This document shows, one piece after another, positions 45,318 to 53,651 of a DNA stretch of 64,000 nt (within the stretch, counting starts at the first letter, position 1; every line of letters starts with the position of its first letter). Below the pieces are notes generated by a model. It made no database searches. It worked only from the letters and a program-made list of their open reading frames with translations, and was not told the DNA's origin. The position numbers and the translations under genes are program-made. Source of the stretch: JAAYCI01 sp964370165 (GTDB lineage Bacteria; Bacillota; Clostridia; Oscillospirales; Ruminococcaceae); assembly GCA_964370165.1 (NCBI GenBank), contig CAYJIG010000002.1, positions 1 to 64,000 of the forward strand. The letters are read 5' to 3'.

Positions 45318-46808
45318 TTAGCCACAGCAGCCGGCATTTGCATTATCACGGCTTTTACTGTTTTGAGCGGGGTCTTTCATGCACAAATGTAATGCGGCGG
45401 TAGTGTATGCACGGGGAAGTGCCAAAATATTCGGACTATCGCCCACATACTTTTTCTTTGCGTCGGCCAAAGCCTCTTCAAATGTAGCACGAGTTTTCAG
45501 GCCCATGCCGCGTGCAATGCCTGTGTTGCGTGCACCTACAATATAAATAGCGCTGGTGTGCTCCTCGGCCAGGTGGCCACAGCTCATCATGGAGAACGCA
45601 TGGAATGGGTGGAATGCGTTGGCAAAACGGTATTGACGAATATAGTCTGCATTTGTACCGAAATATTCACCATATCTATCCATGTCAGGTAAAATATTCA
45701 TGCTGTCGTTTTGGAACATTTCATAAAGTTCTTTTGCATACGGCCAGCGCTCGTCATGGAACCATCCATCGCAAATGCTGGAAACAATGAACACGCACTT
45801 GTCGCTTAAAACACGCTTGTGGCGAATGATTTGTGCGCTGAGGGCTTGCATCATTTGAATTGGGTTTGTGCCCATGCCATCACCATAGTGGAAGTTTACC
45901 GGCATGCCAAATACCACTACGTCATATTTTTTTTCTGCCCAATGCAGATATGTGCGCTTGTCGGCCAGTTTCCAGCTGATGGGTTGCATTTCTTTTGCCC
46001 AGCCGCTAAAAATACCGATTTGACGACTCTTGCTGTCCAAAACAGCGTCGCAGCAGAAGAATTTTTTGCCCATTTTTTCTTCCATCAGCATGCCTTGCTG
46101 GTCAAACTTATTACGCATTTCGCTATTTGCAGACACCGGCACAAAGTCGTTACGATGCATTACCTTGGGCACATGGTGGGCAGAAATGCTGCGCCAGTGA
46201 GTGATGCCGGTAGCACAATGCTTGTATCCGCCGGAATATCCACCGTAAGGGTTACCCTGGGTGTGGCCAACTAGAATAGCAATATCGGCATCGTATACAT
46301 ATTTGTTTAGGATAACATGGTCGCCTGCGGCAGTGTGGCCTAAGTCCACCAAGTTATCATAATCTTCACTGTCGTGGCTATCGATTTGGCCGGTGGGATA
46401 AAACTCATCAAACAAATCGCCTAAAATGGTTTTCATTTCTTTTATGGTAGCGCGTGGGTGCAGGCCATTTGAAAATAAAAGTAACACGTCTTTTTTATCT
46501 ACGCCACCGGCATAAAGCTCGTCCAAGCAAGCACGAATGGCAACTTTACGATGGCTGGTGTCGTGATTGCCGCCTTTTACAATGTCGGGAATGATAAATA
46601 CAACACTGGCGCCGGGTTTGGCATAGCTTTTAAGTGAGTCCATACCAATAGGGTTTCTGATGCTTTCTAAAGTAGCGTTATAAAGGCTGTCCCAGCTTTG
46701 AGGTAAACACTCAGGATCGGGCACAGTTTCACCAGGAATAAACACATCGGTGTTTTCGGGTAATTCAGCGCTCATAAAGCCATGGCCGTATTCAAAATCC
46801 AGTTTCAT
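45318..46808 (-). CDS. larA: LarA-like (DUF2088) racemase/epimerase
   Basis: A 496-residue protein of the lactate racemase family, which uses a nickel-pincer nucleotide bound to a lysine. Visible marks: the GLHPRATIKEM segment around a catalytic-type histidine, HTQGNPYGGYSGGYKHCATG with the pincer-type lysine in SGGYK, and histidines in THWRSISAHHVP. LarA homologues act on many 2-hydroxy acids, so the substrate is open. No larB, larC or larE cofactor genes lie in the window. The end is unusual (NANAGCCG, two adjacent cysteines). The start at 46808 has GGAGG; the frame is open 39 codons further into the tpiA end. Confidence 0.85.
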   Translation of the reverse strand: MKLDFEYGHGFMSAELPENTDVFIPGETVPDPECLPQSWDSLYNATLESIRNPIGMDSLKSYAKPGASVVFIIPDIVKGGNHDTSHRKVAIRACLDELYAGGVDKKDVLLLFSNGLHPRATIKEMKTILGDLFDEFYPTGQIDSHDSEDYDNLVDLGHTAAGDHVILNKYVYDADIAILVGHTQGNPYGGYSGGYKHCATGITHWRSISAHHVPKVMHRNDFVPVSANSEMRNKFDQQGMLMEEKMGKKFFCCDAVLDSKSRQIGIFSGWAKEMQPISWKLADKRTYLHWAEKKYDVVVFGMPVNFHYGDGMGTNPIQMMQALSAQIIRHKRVLSDKCVFIVSSICDGWFHDERWPYAKELYEMFQNDSMNILPDMDRYGEYFGTNADYIRQYRFANAFHPFHAFSMMSCGHLAEEHTSAIYIVGARNTGIARGMGLKTRATFEEALADAKKKYVGDSPNILALPRAYTTAALHLCMKDPAQNSKSRDNANAGCCG

Positions 46809-46860
46809 AAATCTTCCTCCAAGTATATTATATGCAAAAATATCGACAAAATTTAAAATG

Positions 46861-47715
46861 TTAGGCTTTGGATTTATCCATATACAAACGGATGATTTCA
46901 AGGTACTCTTCGGGATAAAAACCAATCTCGCCGCTAAAACGTGTCAAAGCGATAAGTCCGCCATCAATTTCAGGGATACTTGCCAGCATCTCGGCGTTAT
47001 CGGTTTTAAGGCCACCGCCGTATACTACATCAAGGCCGCCGGTACGTTCTTTTACGAATTTAGCTATTTTCTCGATGTATGGTTTATCGGCAGGAGTTTT
47101 TCCGGGTCCGATGCTCCACACAGGCTCGTACGCGATAACTACACGGCTTTTGTCTACACCGTCAAGGCCGATATCAAGCTGTAAACCCAAAACATCTTGC
47201 CAAGCGTCCAGCTCTTCACTTTTTTCACCGATACAGTAAAGCACGGAAAGTCCGGCTGCTTGTGCCATTTTGATTTCTTCGTTCAATATTTTGCCAACAA
47301 CAGTTGCAGCTTCTTTACCGCTCACTCCTGCCATTTCTAAAATACCCATTTTATCGTTTCGTTCTTCGCAATGACCTATCATGGTGCTTTGGCAACCCAT
47401 TTGTGACACGGCATTTGCAGTGCGGTTTGTGGTGAAGGCACCAAAGTTTCCGCCAACAGCAGTATCGGTACGAAACACACCTTGGCTACCTATCTGCACA
47501 GGGCTGTCGCTTGAAAGAGCGCCGGTTGCTCCTAACAAATGTGCTTCGGGTAGATACATGACAAACTCAACGTCATCTTTTGGATAAGATTTTAAGGCGT
47601 CTTGAGTTTTTTCGACGATGGTTTTGCCCCAATCGGCCATAGGTGCCAGTCGGTTCACGCCGCCATTTTCAGGGGATATGTCAAAACGCTTCAAGTTCAA
47701 AAAAATGTGTTTCAT
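46861..47715 (-). CDS. Triosephosphate isomerase-like protein, atypical
   Basis: A 284-residue TIM-barrel protein of the triosephosphate isomerase family. Catalytic positions are traceable: Lys in FLNLKRFD, His in IGHCEERND (usually IGHSERR), Glu in AYEPVWSIGPGKTP. The phosphate-binding end differs strongly: YGGGLKTDNAEML and GLIALTRFSGEIGFYPEEYL replace YGGSV and LVGGASL, and the protein is about 35 residues longer than usual. It may be a true triosephosphate isomerase variant or act on another sugar phosphate, as the L-erythrulose-phosphate isomerase branch does. AAGGAG precedes its ATG; larA-like follows by 52 bases. Confidence 0.82.
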   Translation of the reverse strand: MKHIFLNLKRFDISPENGGVNRLAPMADWGKTIVEKTQDALKSYPKDDVEFVMYLPEAHLLGATGALSSDSPVQIGSQGVFRTDTAVGGNFGAFTTNRTANAVSQMGCQSTMIGHCEERNDKMGILEMAGVSGKEAATVVGKILNEEIKMAQAAGLSVLYCIGEKSEELDAWQDVLGLQLDIGLDGVDKSRVVIAYEPVWSIGPGKTPADKPYIEKIAKFVKERTGGLDVVYGGGLKTDNAEMLASIPEIDGGLIALTRFSGEIGFYPEEYLEIIRLYMDKSKA

Positions 47716-47766
47716 TGGTAATGCTCCTTATAATATAATAATGCGCAAAAATCACAAATCGTTATA

Positions 47767-47796
47767 ATTATAATACTATATAGATAGGTTTGTCAA
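47767..47796 (-). promoter_or_regulatory. Promoter of tpiA-like-larA unit
   Basis: On the minus strand TTGACA (47796-47791), an 18-base spacer and TATAAT (47772-47767). Confidence 0.78.
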
Positions 47797-48060
47797 AACG
47801 CACCTGCCGAACGAATGAAGATTTGGTAGACGAGAAAAAATGAGTGTTTGATTTTATTTTGGTAAAATTACATAGTTTTAATTGAAAAAAATTTATACTA
47901 AATAAGGCGGATTTTGATAGAAAATGTAGACTTGAATTTTAATATGTGATAAATTTATAATGATAATGGGTGTATTGATGTTTTAGTAATTGTTTTAATG
48001 ATCTTGTTTTTGAGAAAATCAAAAAATGTAAGCGGAATTTCAAAAACACGGAGGATCTAA
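47797..48060. other. Intergenic leader of the c-di-GMP phosphodiesterase gene
   Basis: This AT-rich region contains a possible promoter, TTGAAT (47932-47937), an 18-base spacer and TATAAT (47956-47961). I looked for a c-di-GMP riboswitch core and terminator and saw neither. Confidence 0.5.
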
Positions 48061-50274
48061 ATGCAGCAGAAAACCACGGCAAAAAGAAAAAAATTATTTA
48101 TATGGCTAACGGTAGCATTTTTAATGTTGCTGTTAGCGTTGTTTTTTTTCAATAAGTCAATGGAAAATTTGCTGGAAAACGCTATAAAAGATAATTTGAC
48201 AGCAAAAGTAGAGCAAGAACAACAAGAAATCAACAAGGATTTTTCAAGCGCTACAAACAGAATTTTGGGTATTGCAAATTCGATTTCATTTTATGGGTAT
48301 GATGAAGATAGTCTTCTTGAATATTTGAAATCGCAGCTGGAAATAAGCATGTTTGATGACTTGCATTTTGTCGATTCGCAAGGAAACAGCGTGTCTGCTG
48401 CGGGTGAGGATAAGGATTTCACAAACGCGCAATATGCAAAAGAAGCAAAAAATAATACATACACTACATCGGATATGTATGTCTCGGACAAAACAGGCCA
48501 AGATACTATCGACATTGCCGCTTCTGTTGTTATAAATGGTGAAGAAACTGGGGTTTTGGTTGCTGAATATTCACTGAAAAGTGTAGAAGATGTTTTGGTT
48601 GAATCAATGGTGGATGAGTGGTATGTGCTGATTTGTGACAATACCGGTGCGGAAGTGTTCAGTACCACAGAAGAGTATATTCCGTTTGAACAAATGGTGG
48701 AGGCTGAAATTTTAGATGGCGAATCGGTGAGGCAAATTACATCAGACCTTAAGAATAAAGGCTCGGGCATGGTACATTTCGCATTGGATGGTGTGGAAGT
48801 CATAGGCGTGTATGCGCCTATTGACATCAATGACTGGAGCATTGTGCTGATAGCGGATAAAGACGATGTGCTAATGGAAGCAAGAGTAATGATAAACAGT
48901 ATTTCAGCTATCGGTGTGGGTGTGTTTATACTGTTGGTTGTTATTTTGATGATCACAGGACGCTCAAAAATCAAAAGTATCAAAGAAATGGAAAAAATCG
49001 CGTATTATGATGAGCTGACCGGCGCACCAAATGTGCTGAAGTTTAGAAAAGATGTAAAAGAGATATTGACGAAAAATCCAACTGGCGAATTTGCCACAAT
49101 GAAGATAGATGTGGAAAATTTCAAGGCTATAAACGAGTTGTTTAGCTTTGATGTGGGCAATAAAGTTATTTGTGCGTTTGAAACAACGGCCGCTTCGGTG
49201 AATGAAGATGACTTTGTGTATTGTCGTAGTGGAACAGATGAATTTATGTTTTTTGGTAGAAAAGAATTTTTGGGTCGCCTTGAAGAACTTACAGCACATT
49301 ATGAAAGCTATTTCAAAGAAGCTGTACCGGAAATTAAAAATCATCGTATATCTTTTAGATATGGACGGTATTTCTTAGAGCCCGGTGAAAATGATGTGAA
49401 TGAGATTATCAACAAGACAAATATGGCGCACAGTATTGCAAAAGTGAAGAAGGCTAGTGGAATTTGGGACTATGACGAAGAATATAAAAAACAGCTGGTA
49501 AAGCAAGCTGAAATCACAGATAAAATGAATGAAGCGCTTAAAAACGGCGAATTTGTGCCGTATATGCAGCCTAAAATCAGCCTGCAAAATAATAACCGTG
49601 TGGTGGGTGCTGAGGCCTTGGTTCGTTGGGTGCAAAGCGATGGAAGCATGGTATATCCAAATGAATTTATCCCGTTGTTTGAGGCAAACGGGTTTATTGT
49701 GGAAATTGATAGGCATATTCTTAAGTGCGTTTGCAAAACGGCGAAGGATTGGATTGACAAAGGATATGAGTGTCCACCGATTTCTGTCAACTTTTCACGT
49801 AGGCATTTAGATAATCCGGATTTTGTAAATGAAGTGGTAGATATTGTAGATAGTTATAAAATTGATCACAAGTATATTGAAATCGAATTGACCGAAACAG
49901 TGGTTTTAGATAAAGAAAAAGTGCTGGAAAAAGCATTGAATTCATTTAGTGATGAAGGATTTTCAGTGGCTATTGATGATTTCGGCTCGGGGTATTCTTC
50001 GCTTGGGCTTTTGAAAAATTTCAAAGTAGATACATTGAAACTGGATAGAAGCTTTCTTGTGAACAATCGTGAAGAAGAACGGGCAGAGTGTGTGATTGAC
50101 GGCGTGATAAAGCTAGCACATAGTCTTAGCATGAATATTGTGGCAGAAGGCGTGGAAGAAGAAGATCAGGTGAACTTCCTTCGCAAGGTCAATTGTGAAT
50201 CAGCTCAAGGCTATTTTTATGCAAGACCGATGACAGTGGAAGATTTTGAAACAACATATTTTTCGACCGAATAA
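48061..50274 (+). CDS. Membrane c-di-GMP phosphodiesterase (degenerate GGDEF, intact EAL)
   Basis: A 737-residue sensor enzyme. Helix 1 (about 11-30), an extracellular Cache-like sensor (about 35-275), helix 2 (about 281-299), then a GGDEF domain whose signature is changed to GTDEF (391-395), so probably not a cyclase, and an EAL domain. The EAL domain keeps its catalytic residues: EALVRW (518), SVNFSRRHL, IEIELTETVV, AIDDFGSGYSS, KLDRSF, VAEGVE and QGYFYARPM. It should hydrolyse c-di-GMP. GGAGG precedes the ATG; a terminator separates it from the next c-di-GMP gene. Confidence 0.94.
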   Translation: MQQKTTAKRKKLFIWLTVAFLMLLLALFFFNKSMENLLENAIKDNLTAKVEQEQQEINKDFSSATNRILGIANSISFYGYDEDSLLEYLKSQLEISMFDDLHFVDSQGNSVSAAGEDKDFTNAQYAKEAKNNTYTTSDMYVSDKTGQDTIDIAASVVINGEETGVLVAEYSLKSVEDVLVESMVDEWYVLICDNTGAEVFSTTEEYIPFEQMVEAEILDGESVRQITSDLKNKGSGMVHFALDGVEVIGVYAPIDINDWSIVLIADKDDVLMEARVMINSISAIGVGVFILLVVILMITGRSKIKSIKEMEKIAYYDELTGAPNVLKFRKDVKEILTKNPTGEFATMKIDVENFKAINELFSFDVGNKVICAFETTAASVNEDDFVYCRSGTDEFMFFGRKEFLGRLEELTAHYESYFKEAVPEIKNHRISFRYGRYFLEPGENDVNEIINKTNMAHSIAKVKKASGIWDYDEEYKKQLVKQAEITDKMNEALKNGEFVPYMQPKISLQNNNRVVGAEALVRWVQSDGSMVYPNEFIPLFEANGFIVEIDRHILKCVCKTAKDWIDKGYECPPISVNFSRRHLDNPDFVNEVVDIVDSYKIDHKYIEIELTETVVLDKEKVLEKALNSFSDEGFSVAIDDFGSGYSSLGLLKNFKVDTLKLDRSFLVNNREEERAECVIDGVIKLAHSLSMNIVAEGVEEEDQVNFLRKVNCESAQGYFYARPMTVEDFETTYFSTE

Positions 50275-50284
50275 AAATAGGTGA

Positions 50285-50320
50285 AGCAGCAGTCTTGTAC
50301 ATGGGGACTGCTGTTTTTTA
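50285..50320 (+). terminator. Terminator after the EAL gene
   Basis: CAGCAGTC (50287-50294) pairs with GACTGCTG (50306-50313), followed by six T. Confidence 0.9.
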
Positions 50321-50392
50321 TAATGAAAGAAAGATGAATTGATGATAAATGTTTTATAGTATGCAAAATCTACAAGTAATTACAAAAAATAA

Positions 50393-50421
50393 TTGTGCTT
50401 CAGTTTACAATTTGATATAAT
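50393..50421 (+). promoter_or_regulatory. Promoter of the hydrogenase-like diguanylate cyclase gene
   Basis: TTGTGC (50393-50398), a 17-base spacer and TATAAT (50416-50421). The leader of about 145 bases up to 50570 shows no riboswitch I recognise. Confidence 0.6.
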
Positions 50422-50570
50422 CATACTAATTGTATCTATTTTGCGGGTGATATTTAGGATGGAAACTCACAGTAAAGATTATTTGTGGTTTTTAATATAT
50501 TTATATCGGAGTATATATGAGTAGTGTTTTTCTTTAGAAAATACAATACGATGAAAGGAGGATGATATGC

Positions 50571-52319
50571 ATGGACAATCAAAAACTTAATTTTGTTTAC
50601 ACAGAAGAAAGTGAATGCAGTGGATGCAATAAATGTGTGTTTAAATGTCCTACAAAGGCAAATAAAGCTGTGTGGACAGATGAAGAAAATAAAATACTTA
50701 TTCGAAATGGACGTTGTATTTCTTGTAGTGAGTGTATTGCTATTTGTGATCATAATGCAAGGGACTATATTGACGATACAGAAACATTTTTCGAAGATTT
50801 GAAAAATGGTGTGCCTATTTCAGTGGTAGTGGCTCCTGCCGCTGCAACAAACTTTAAAGATCTTGAAAATATTATCGGGTTTTTAAAGCATATGGGCGTT
50901 AATTTGATATATGATGTTTCTTACGGTGCAAATATTTGCACTTGGGGATATATAAGGGCAATTACCGAAAACAAACTAAAAACATTGATTGCACAGCCAT
51001 GTCCGGTGGTTGTAAGTTATGTGGAAAAATATCATTCTTCGCTGATAGAATATTTATCACCGGTACACAGCCCTGTGGCGTGCGCGGCTATATACCTGAA
51101 GAAATACAAGAATGTGACAGATAAAATTGCGTTTTTATCTCCGTGCATTGGTAAAAAAAGAGAGTGTATTGACCCAAACACAGATGACAGTATTCATTAT
51201 AATGTCACGTTTTCAAAGTTTGCAAAATATATAAAAGAACATAATATCGATCTTGACAGTTACCCTAAAACGCAGTTTGACAGTACTGATATGTTGCTTG
51301 GTTTTGCGTTTCCAAGGCCGGGTGGGCTTAGTGAAAATGTCAGGTTATACTTAGGCGATGATGTTTGGATTAAGCAAATAGAAGGCATTTTTGTGATAGA
51401 AGATTATTTTAAGCAATATGAGGATGATTTGAAAAATGAACGACCTGTACCACTTATTGTGGATGCGCTGAACTGTGAGCATGGCTGCAATATTGGAACA
51501 GGAACAGATAAAAATGCAAGATATAACGATATTGACTTTAAGATAAACAAAAAAAAGCAACGAGTAAACAAGAGTGATGTAGAAAAGTATGTGAATGTAT
51601 TTAACGAAACGCTAGATTTGAAAGATTTTATGCGTGAATATTCTGATAAGAGCGTAGAGTTTAAAAACTTGACAGATGCTGATCTTGAAAATATTTATAT
51701 CGAACTTGGGAAATTGACGGAAAAAGATCGAAATATCAACTGTTTCTCGTGCGGTTATGGTACATGTAAGCGTTTTGCAATTGCAATGGCAAACGGTAAC
51801 AACCATAAAAATAACTGTAGGCAGTATCTTTTAGATAAGTTCAAATCAAAGGGCTTCATTGATGATCTTACCGGCCTTAAAAACAGGAATAGTTTTGAAG
51901 TTGAGATAGAAGAATATAAAGAGTCAGAGCATGAATCGTTAGGAATTGTGTTTGTGGATATCAATGGGCTGAAAATAGCTAACGACACATATGGGCATAA
52001 GCGTGGAGATGCAATGATTACAACATGTTCAGATGTGATGAAAAATGTGTTTCCGGGAAAAGTTTTCCGTGTTGGTGGCGATGAGTTTGTGGTTATTGAT
52101 GGCGGGATTTCAAAAGAGTTGCTTGAAGAAAAGATGGCAGAATTAAGAAAAGCGTTTGAAAACAATGATACAGTTCAGGTGTCTATTGGTGAAACATGGA
52201 GTGATGGTACGGCAGATATTCAAGATATGATAGCAAAAGCAGACCAAAAAATGTATGAAGACAAAAAAAGATATTATGAAAAAAATAAGCATTTATGCGC
52301 CAGGGAACCAGTGACATAA
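50571..52319 (+). CDS. [FeFe]-hydrogenase-like sensor fused to diguanylate cyclase
   Basis: A 582-residue cytoplasmic protein with five parts. Two [4Fe-4S] ferredoxin motifs (Cys16/19/22/26 and 49/52/55/59). A hydrogenase large-subunit domain with L1-like AQPCPVVVSYVEKY (Cys144), L2-like SPCIGKKREC (Cys192) and L3-like NCEHGCN (Cys302 and 306), which places all four cysteines that would hold an H-cluster; the proton-relay cysteine before L1 Cys is proline. A four-cysteine cluster domain (CFSCGYGTC, Cys391/394/399/416). A C-terminal GGDEF domain with intact GGDEF (502-506) in RVGGDEFVVI. It probably senses redox state or H2 and makes c-di-GMP. The start at 50571 has AAAGGAGG nine bases away. 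Confidence 0.92.
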   Translation: MDNQKLNFVYTEESECSGCNKCVFKCPTKANKAVWTDEENKILIRNGRCISCSECIAICDHNARDYIDDTETFFEDLKNGVPISVVVAPAAATNFKDLENIIGFLKHMGVNLIYDVSYGANICTWGYIRAITENKLKTLIAQPCPVVVSYVEKYHSSLIEYLSPVHSPVACAAIYLKKYKNVTDKIAFLSPCIGKKRECIDPNTDDSIHYNVTFSKFAKYIKEHNIDLDSYPKTQFDSTDMLLGFAFPRPGGLSENVRLYLGDDVWIKQIEGIFVIEDYFKQYEDDLKNERPVPLIVDALNCEHGCNIGTGTDKNARYNDIDFKINKKKQRVNKSDVEKYVNVFNETLDLKDFMREYSDKSVEFKNLTDADLENIYIELGKLTEKDRNINCFSCGYGTCKRFAIAMANGNNHKNNCRQYLLDKFKSKGFIDDLTGLKNRNSFEVEIEEYKESEHESLGIVFVDINGLKIANDTYGHKRGDAMITTCSDVMKNVFPGKVFRVGGDEFVVIDGGISKELLEEKMAELRKAFENNDTVQVSIGETWSDGTADIQDMIAKADQKMYEDKKRYYEKNKHLCAREPVT

Positions 52320-52350
52320 AAAAGATAGAGCAAGTATAATAGATAAAATG

Positions 52351-52379
52351 TTGACTTTTTTAGTAATATGTGCTTTAAT
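52351..52379 (+). promoter_or_regulatory. Promoter of the aromatic amino acid operon
   Basis: TTGACT (52351-52356), a 17-base spacer and TTTAAT (52374-52379). Transcription would begin near 52387, inside the hairpin that ends the upstream gene, so the new transcript lacks that hairpin's left arm. Confidence 0.6.
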
Positions 52380-52414
52380 TATATCGGCTGATACAACCGG
52401 CCGATATATTTTTT
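52380..52414 (+). terminator. Terminator of the hydrogenase-like cyclase gene
   Basis: TATATCGGC (52380-52388) pairs with GCCGATATA (52400-52408), followed by six T. Confidence 0.85.
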
Positions 52415-52435
52415 GTTTTAAAAAGGGATATTAAA

Positions 52436-52537
52436 ATGATAACTGTTGCAAACAATCGATTTTATTTTTACTTTTACTTTATTAGCTTGTTTAATAAGGT
52501 GTTCTTTGGTTTGCAGCAACGGATATATGAAAAGTAA
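52436..52537 (+). CDS. Phe/Tyr-rich leader peptide of the aromatic operon
   Basis: A 33-codon frame with AAAGGG eight bases before its ATG (TTAAAATG). It reads MITVANNR, then seven consecutive Phe/Tyr codons (FYFYFYF, codons 9-15, 52460-52480), then ISLFNKVFFGLQQRIYEK and TAA at 52535-52537. Phe and Tyr are the end products of the operon that follows. This is the design of amino-acid leader peptides such as pheL and trpL: ribosome stalling at these codons when charged tRNA-Phe or tRNA-Tyr is scarce. It is probably not a functional protein in itself. Confidence 0.85.
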   Translation: MITVANNRFYFYFYFISLFNKVFFGLQQRIYEK

Positions 52538-52559
52538 AATACTTTATTGCATATATACC
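52521..52559 (+). promoter_or_regulatory. Predicted antiterminator hairpin
   Basis: GGATATATG (52521-52529) pairs with CATATATACC (52550-52559, one bulged A), extended by AAAGTA (52531-52536) with TACTTT (52540-52545). The 5' arm lies in the last codons of the leader peptide and the 3' arm takes the first bases of the terminator (52556-52559), so the two structures compete. A second possible pairing is 52498-52509 with 52569-52580. Confidence 0.75.
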
Positions 52560-52592
52560 CGCGGTTCACTAAAGAACCCCGGGTATTTTTTT
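52556..52592 (+). terminator. Attenuator terminator upstream of aroF
   Basis: TACCCGCGGTTC (52556-52567) pairs with GAACCCCGGGTA (52574-52585) with one mismatch, then seven T (52586-52592). It lies 36 bases before the aroF start, so it can only make sense as a conditional terminator. Confidence 0.9.
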
Positions 52593-52627
52593 ATACTTAA
52601 AACCGGCAAAAAAAGGAGATAATCATT

Positions 52628-53641
52628 ATGGTGATTGTGCTAAAAGAGAAAAAAGACGAAAAACAGATGGACAATTTACGTCAATGGCTTGAAAGTATGG
52701 GGCTTAGCATTAATGTGGTAGACGGTGAAAGCCGGACTATTATAGGCGTAATCGGCGATACATCGGTGGTTGACATTGATGTGATTGATTCGCTTGATAT
52801 TGTGCAAAGCGTGAAGCGTATCCAAGAACCATATAAAAAAGCAAATAAAAAATTCCATCCCGAGTCTTCGGTGATCACATTATCTGATGGTACTAAAATC
52901 GGTAGTGGACATTTTGTGGTGATGGCGGGACCGTGCTCGGTGGAATCACGCGAGCAAATTTGCGAAGTGGCAAACTCTGTGAAGGCAAGTGGAGCTAATA
53001 TACTTCGTGGCGGGGCTTTCAAACCCAGAACGTCGCCATATGCATTCCAAGGCATGGGTAGTGAAGGGCTTGATTTACTAATGGAAGCTCAAAAAGAAAC
53101 CGGGTTGCCGATTATTTCCGAGCTAATGGATCTTGCGCAATTGCCGCTTTTTGAAAATGTTGACATTATTCAGATAGGCGCAAGAAATATGCAAAACTTT
53201 ACATTGCTGAAAGAACTTGGCAAAATAGGCAAGCCTATTTTATTAAAACGTGGCCTTGCCAATACTTTGGAAGAGCTGATGATGAGTGCAGAGTATATCA
53301 TGGCCGGTGGTAACGATCAACTGATGTTGTGTGAGCGAGGTATCCGCACGTTTGAGACTGCAGTGCGTAACACGCTGGATTTATCGGCTATACCTGTGCT
53401 GAAAGAAAAAACTCATTTGCCCATCATCATTGACCCAAGCCACGCAACAGGATATGCGAAGTTTGTGCCAAGCATGTCTTTAGCGGCGGTGGCGGCGGGT
53501 GCCGACGGACTGATAATTGAAGTGCATAACAATCCTAAAAAAGCACTTTGTGACGGGCCGCAGTCCTTAACAATGCAAGAGTTTGAAAAGCTATCGGGGC
53601 AAATTAGCGTTTTACGAGATACAATGAAATCTTTTACTTAG
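52628..53641 (+). CDS. aroF: DAHP synthase with N-terminal regulatory domain
   Basis: A 337-residue 3-deoxy-7-phosphoheptulonate synthase, the first step of the shikimate pathway (phosphoenolpyruvate plus erythrose 4-phosphate). The N-terminal 75 residues (MVIVLKEKKDEKQMDNLRQW) form the ferredoxin/ACT-like domain known from the Thermotoga-type enzyme to mediate Phe/Tyr feedback. The barrel follows with GPCSVESREQI, LRGGAFKPRTSPYAFQG, QIGARNMQNF and IIDPSHATGY. AAAAGGAG is upstream. First structural gene of the operon, right after the attenuator. Confidence 0.96.
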   Translation: MVIVLKEKKDEKQMDNLRQWLESMGLSINVVDGESRTIIGVIGDTSVVDIDVIDSLDIVQSVKRIQEPYKKANKKFHPESSVITLSDGTKIGSGHFVVMAGPCSVESREQICEVANSVKASGANILRGGAFKPRTSPYAFQGMGSEGLDLLMEAQKETGLPIISELMDLAQLPLFENVDIIQIGARNMQNFTLLKELGKIGKPILLKRGLANTLEELMMSAEYIMAGGNDQLMLCERGIRTFETAVRNTLDLSAIPVLKEKTHLPIIIDPSHATGYAKFVPSMSLAAVAAGADGLIIEVHNNPKKALCDGPQSLTMQEFEKLSGQISVLRDTMKSFT

Positions 53642-53651
53642 GAGAAATACC

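Noticed and set aside
47797..48060. Possible c-di-GMP riboswitch before the EAL gene
   Set aside because: No GEMM-like core or expression platform is visible; the region is plain AT-rich DNA. The same holds for 50320-50570.
52415..52627. T-box riboswitch before aroF
   Set aside because: The T-box core (AGGGTGGNACCGCG) is absent and a translated leader with Phe/Tyr codons explains the terminator better.
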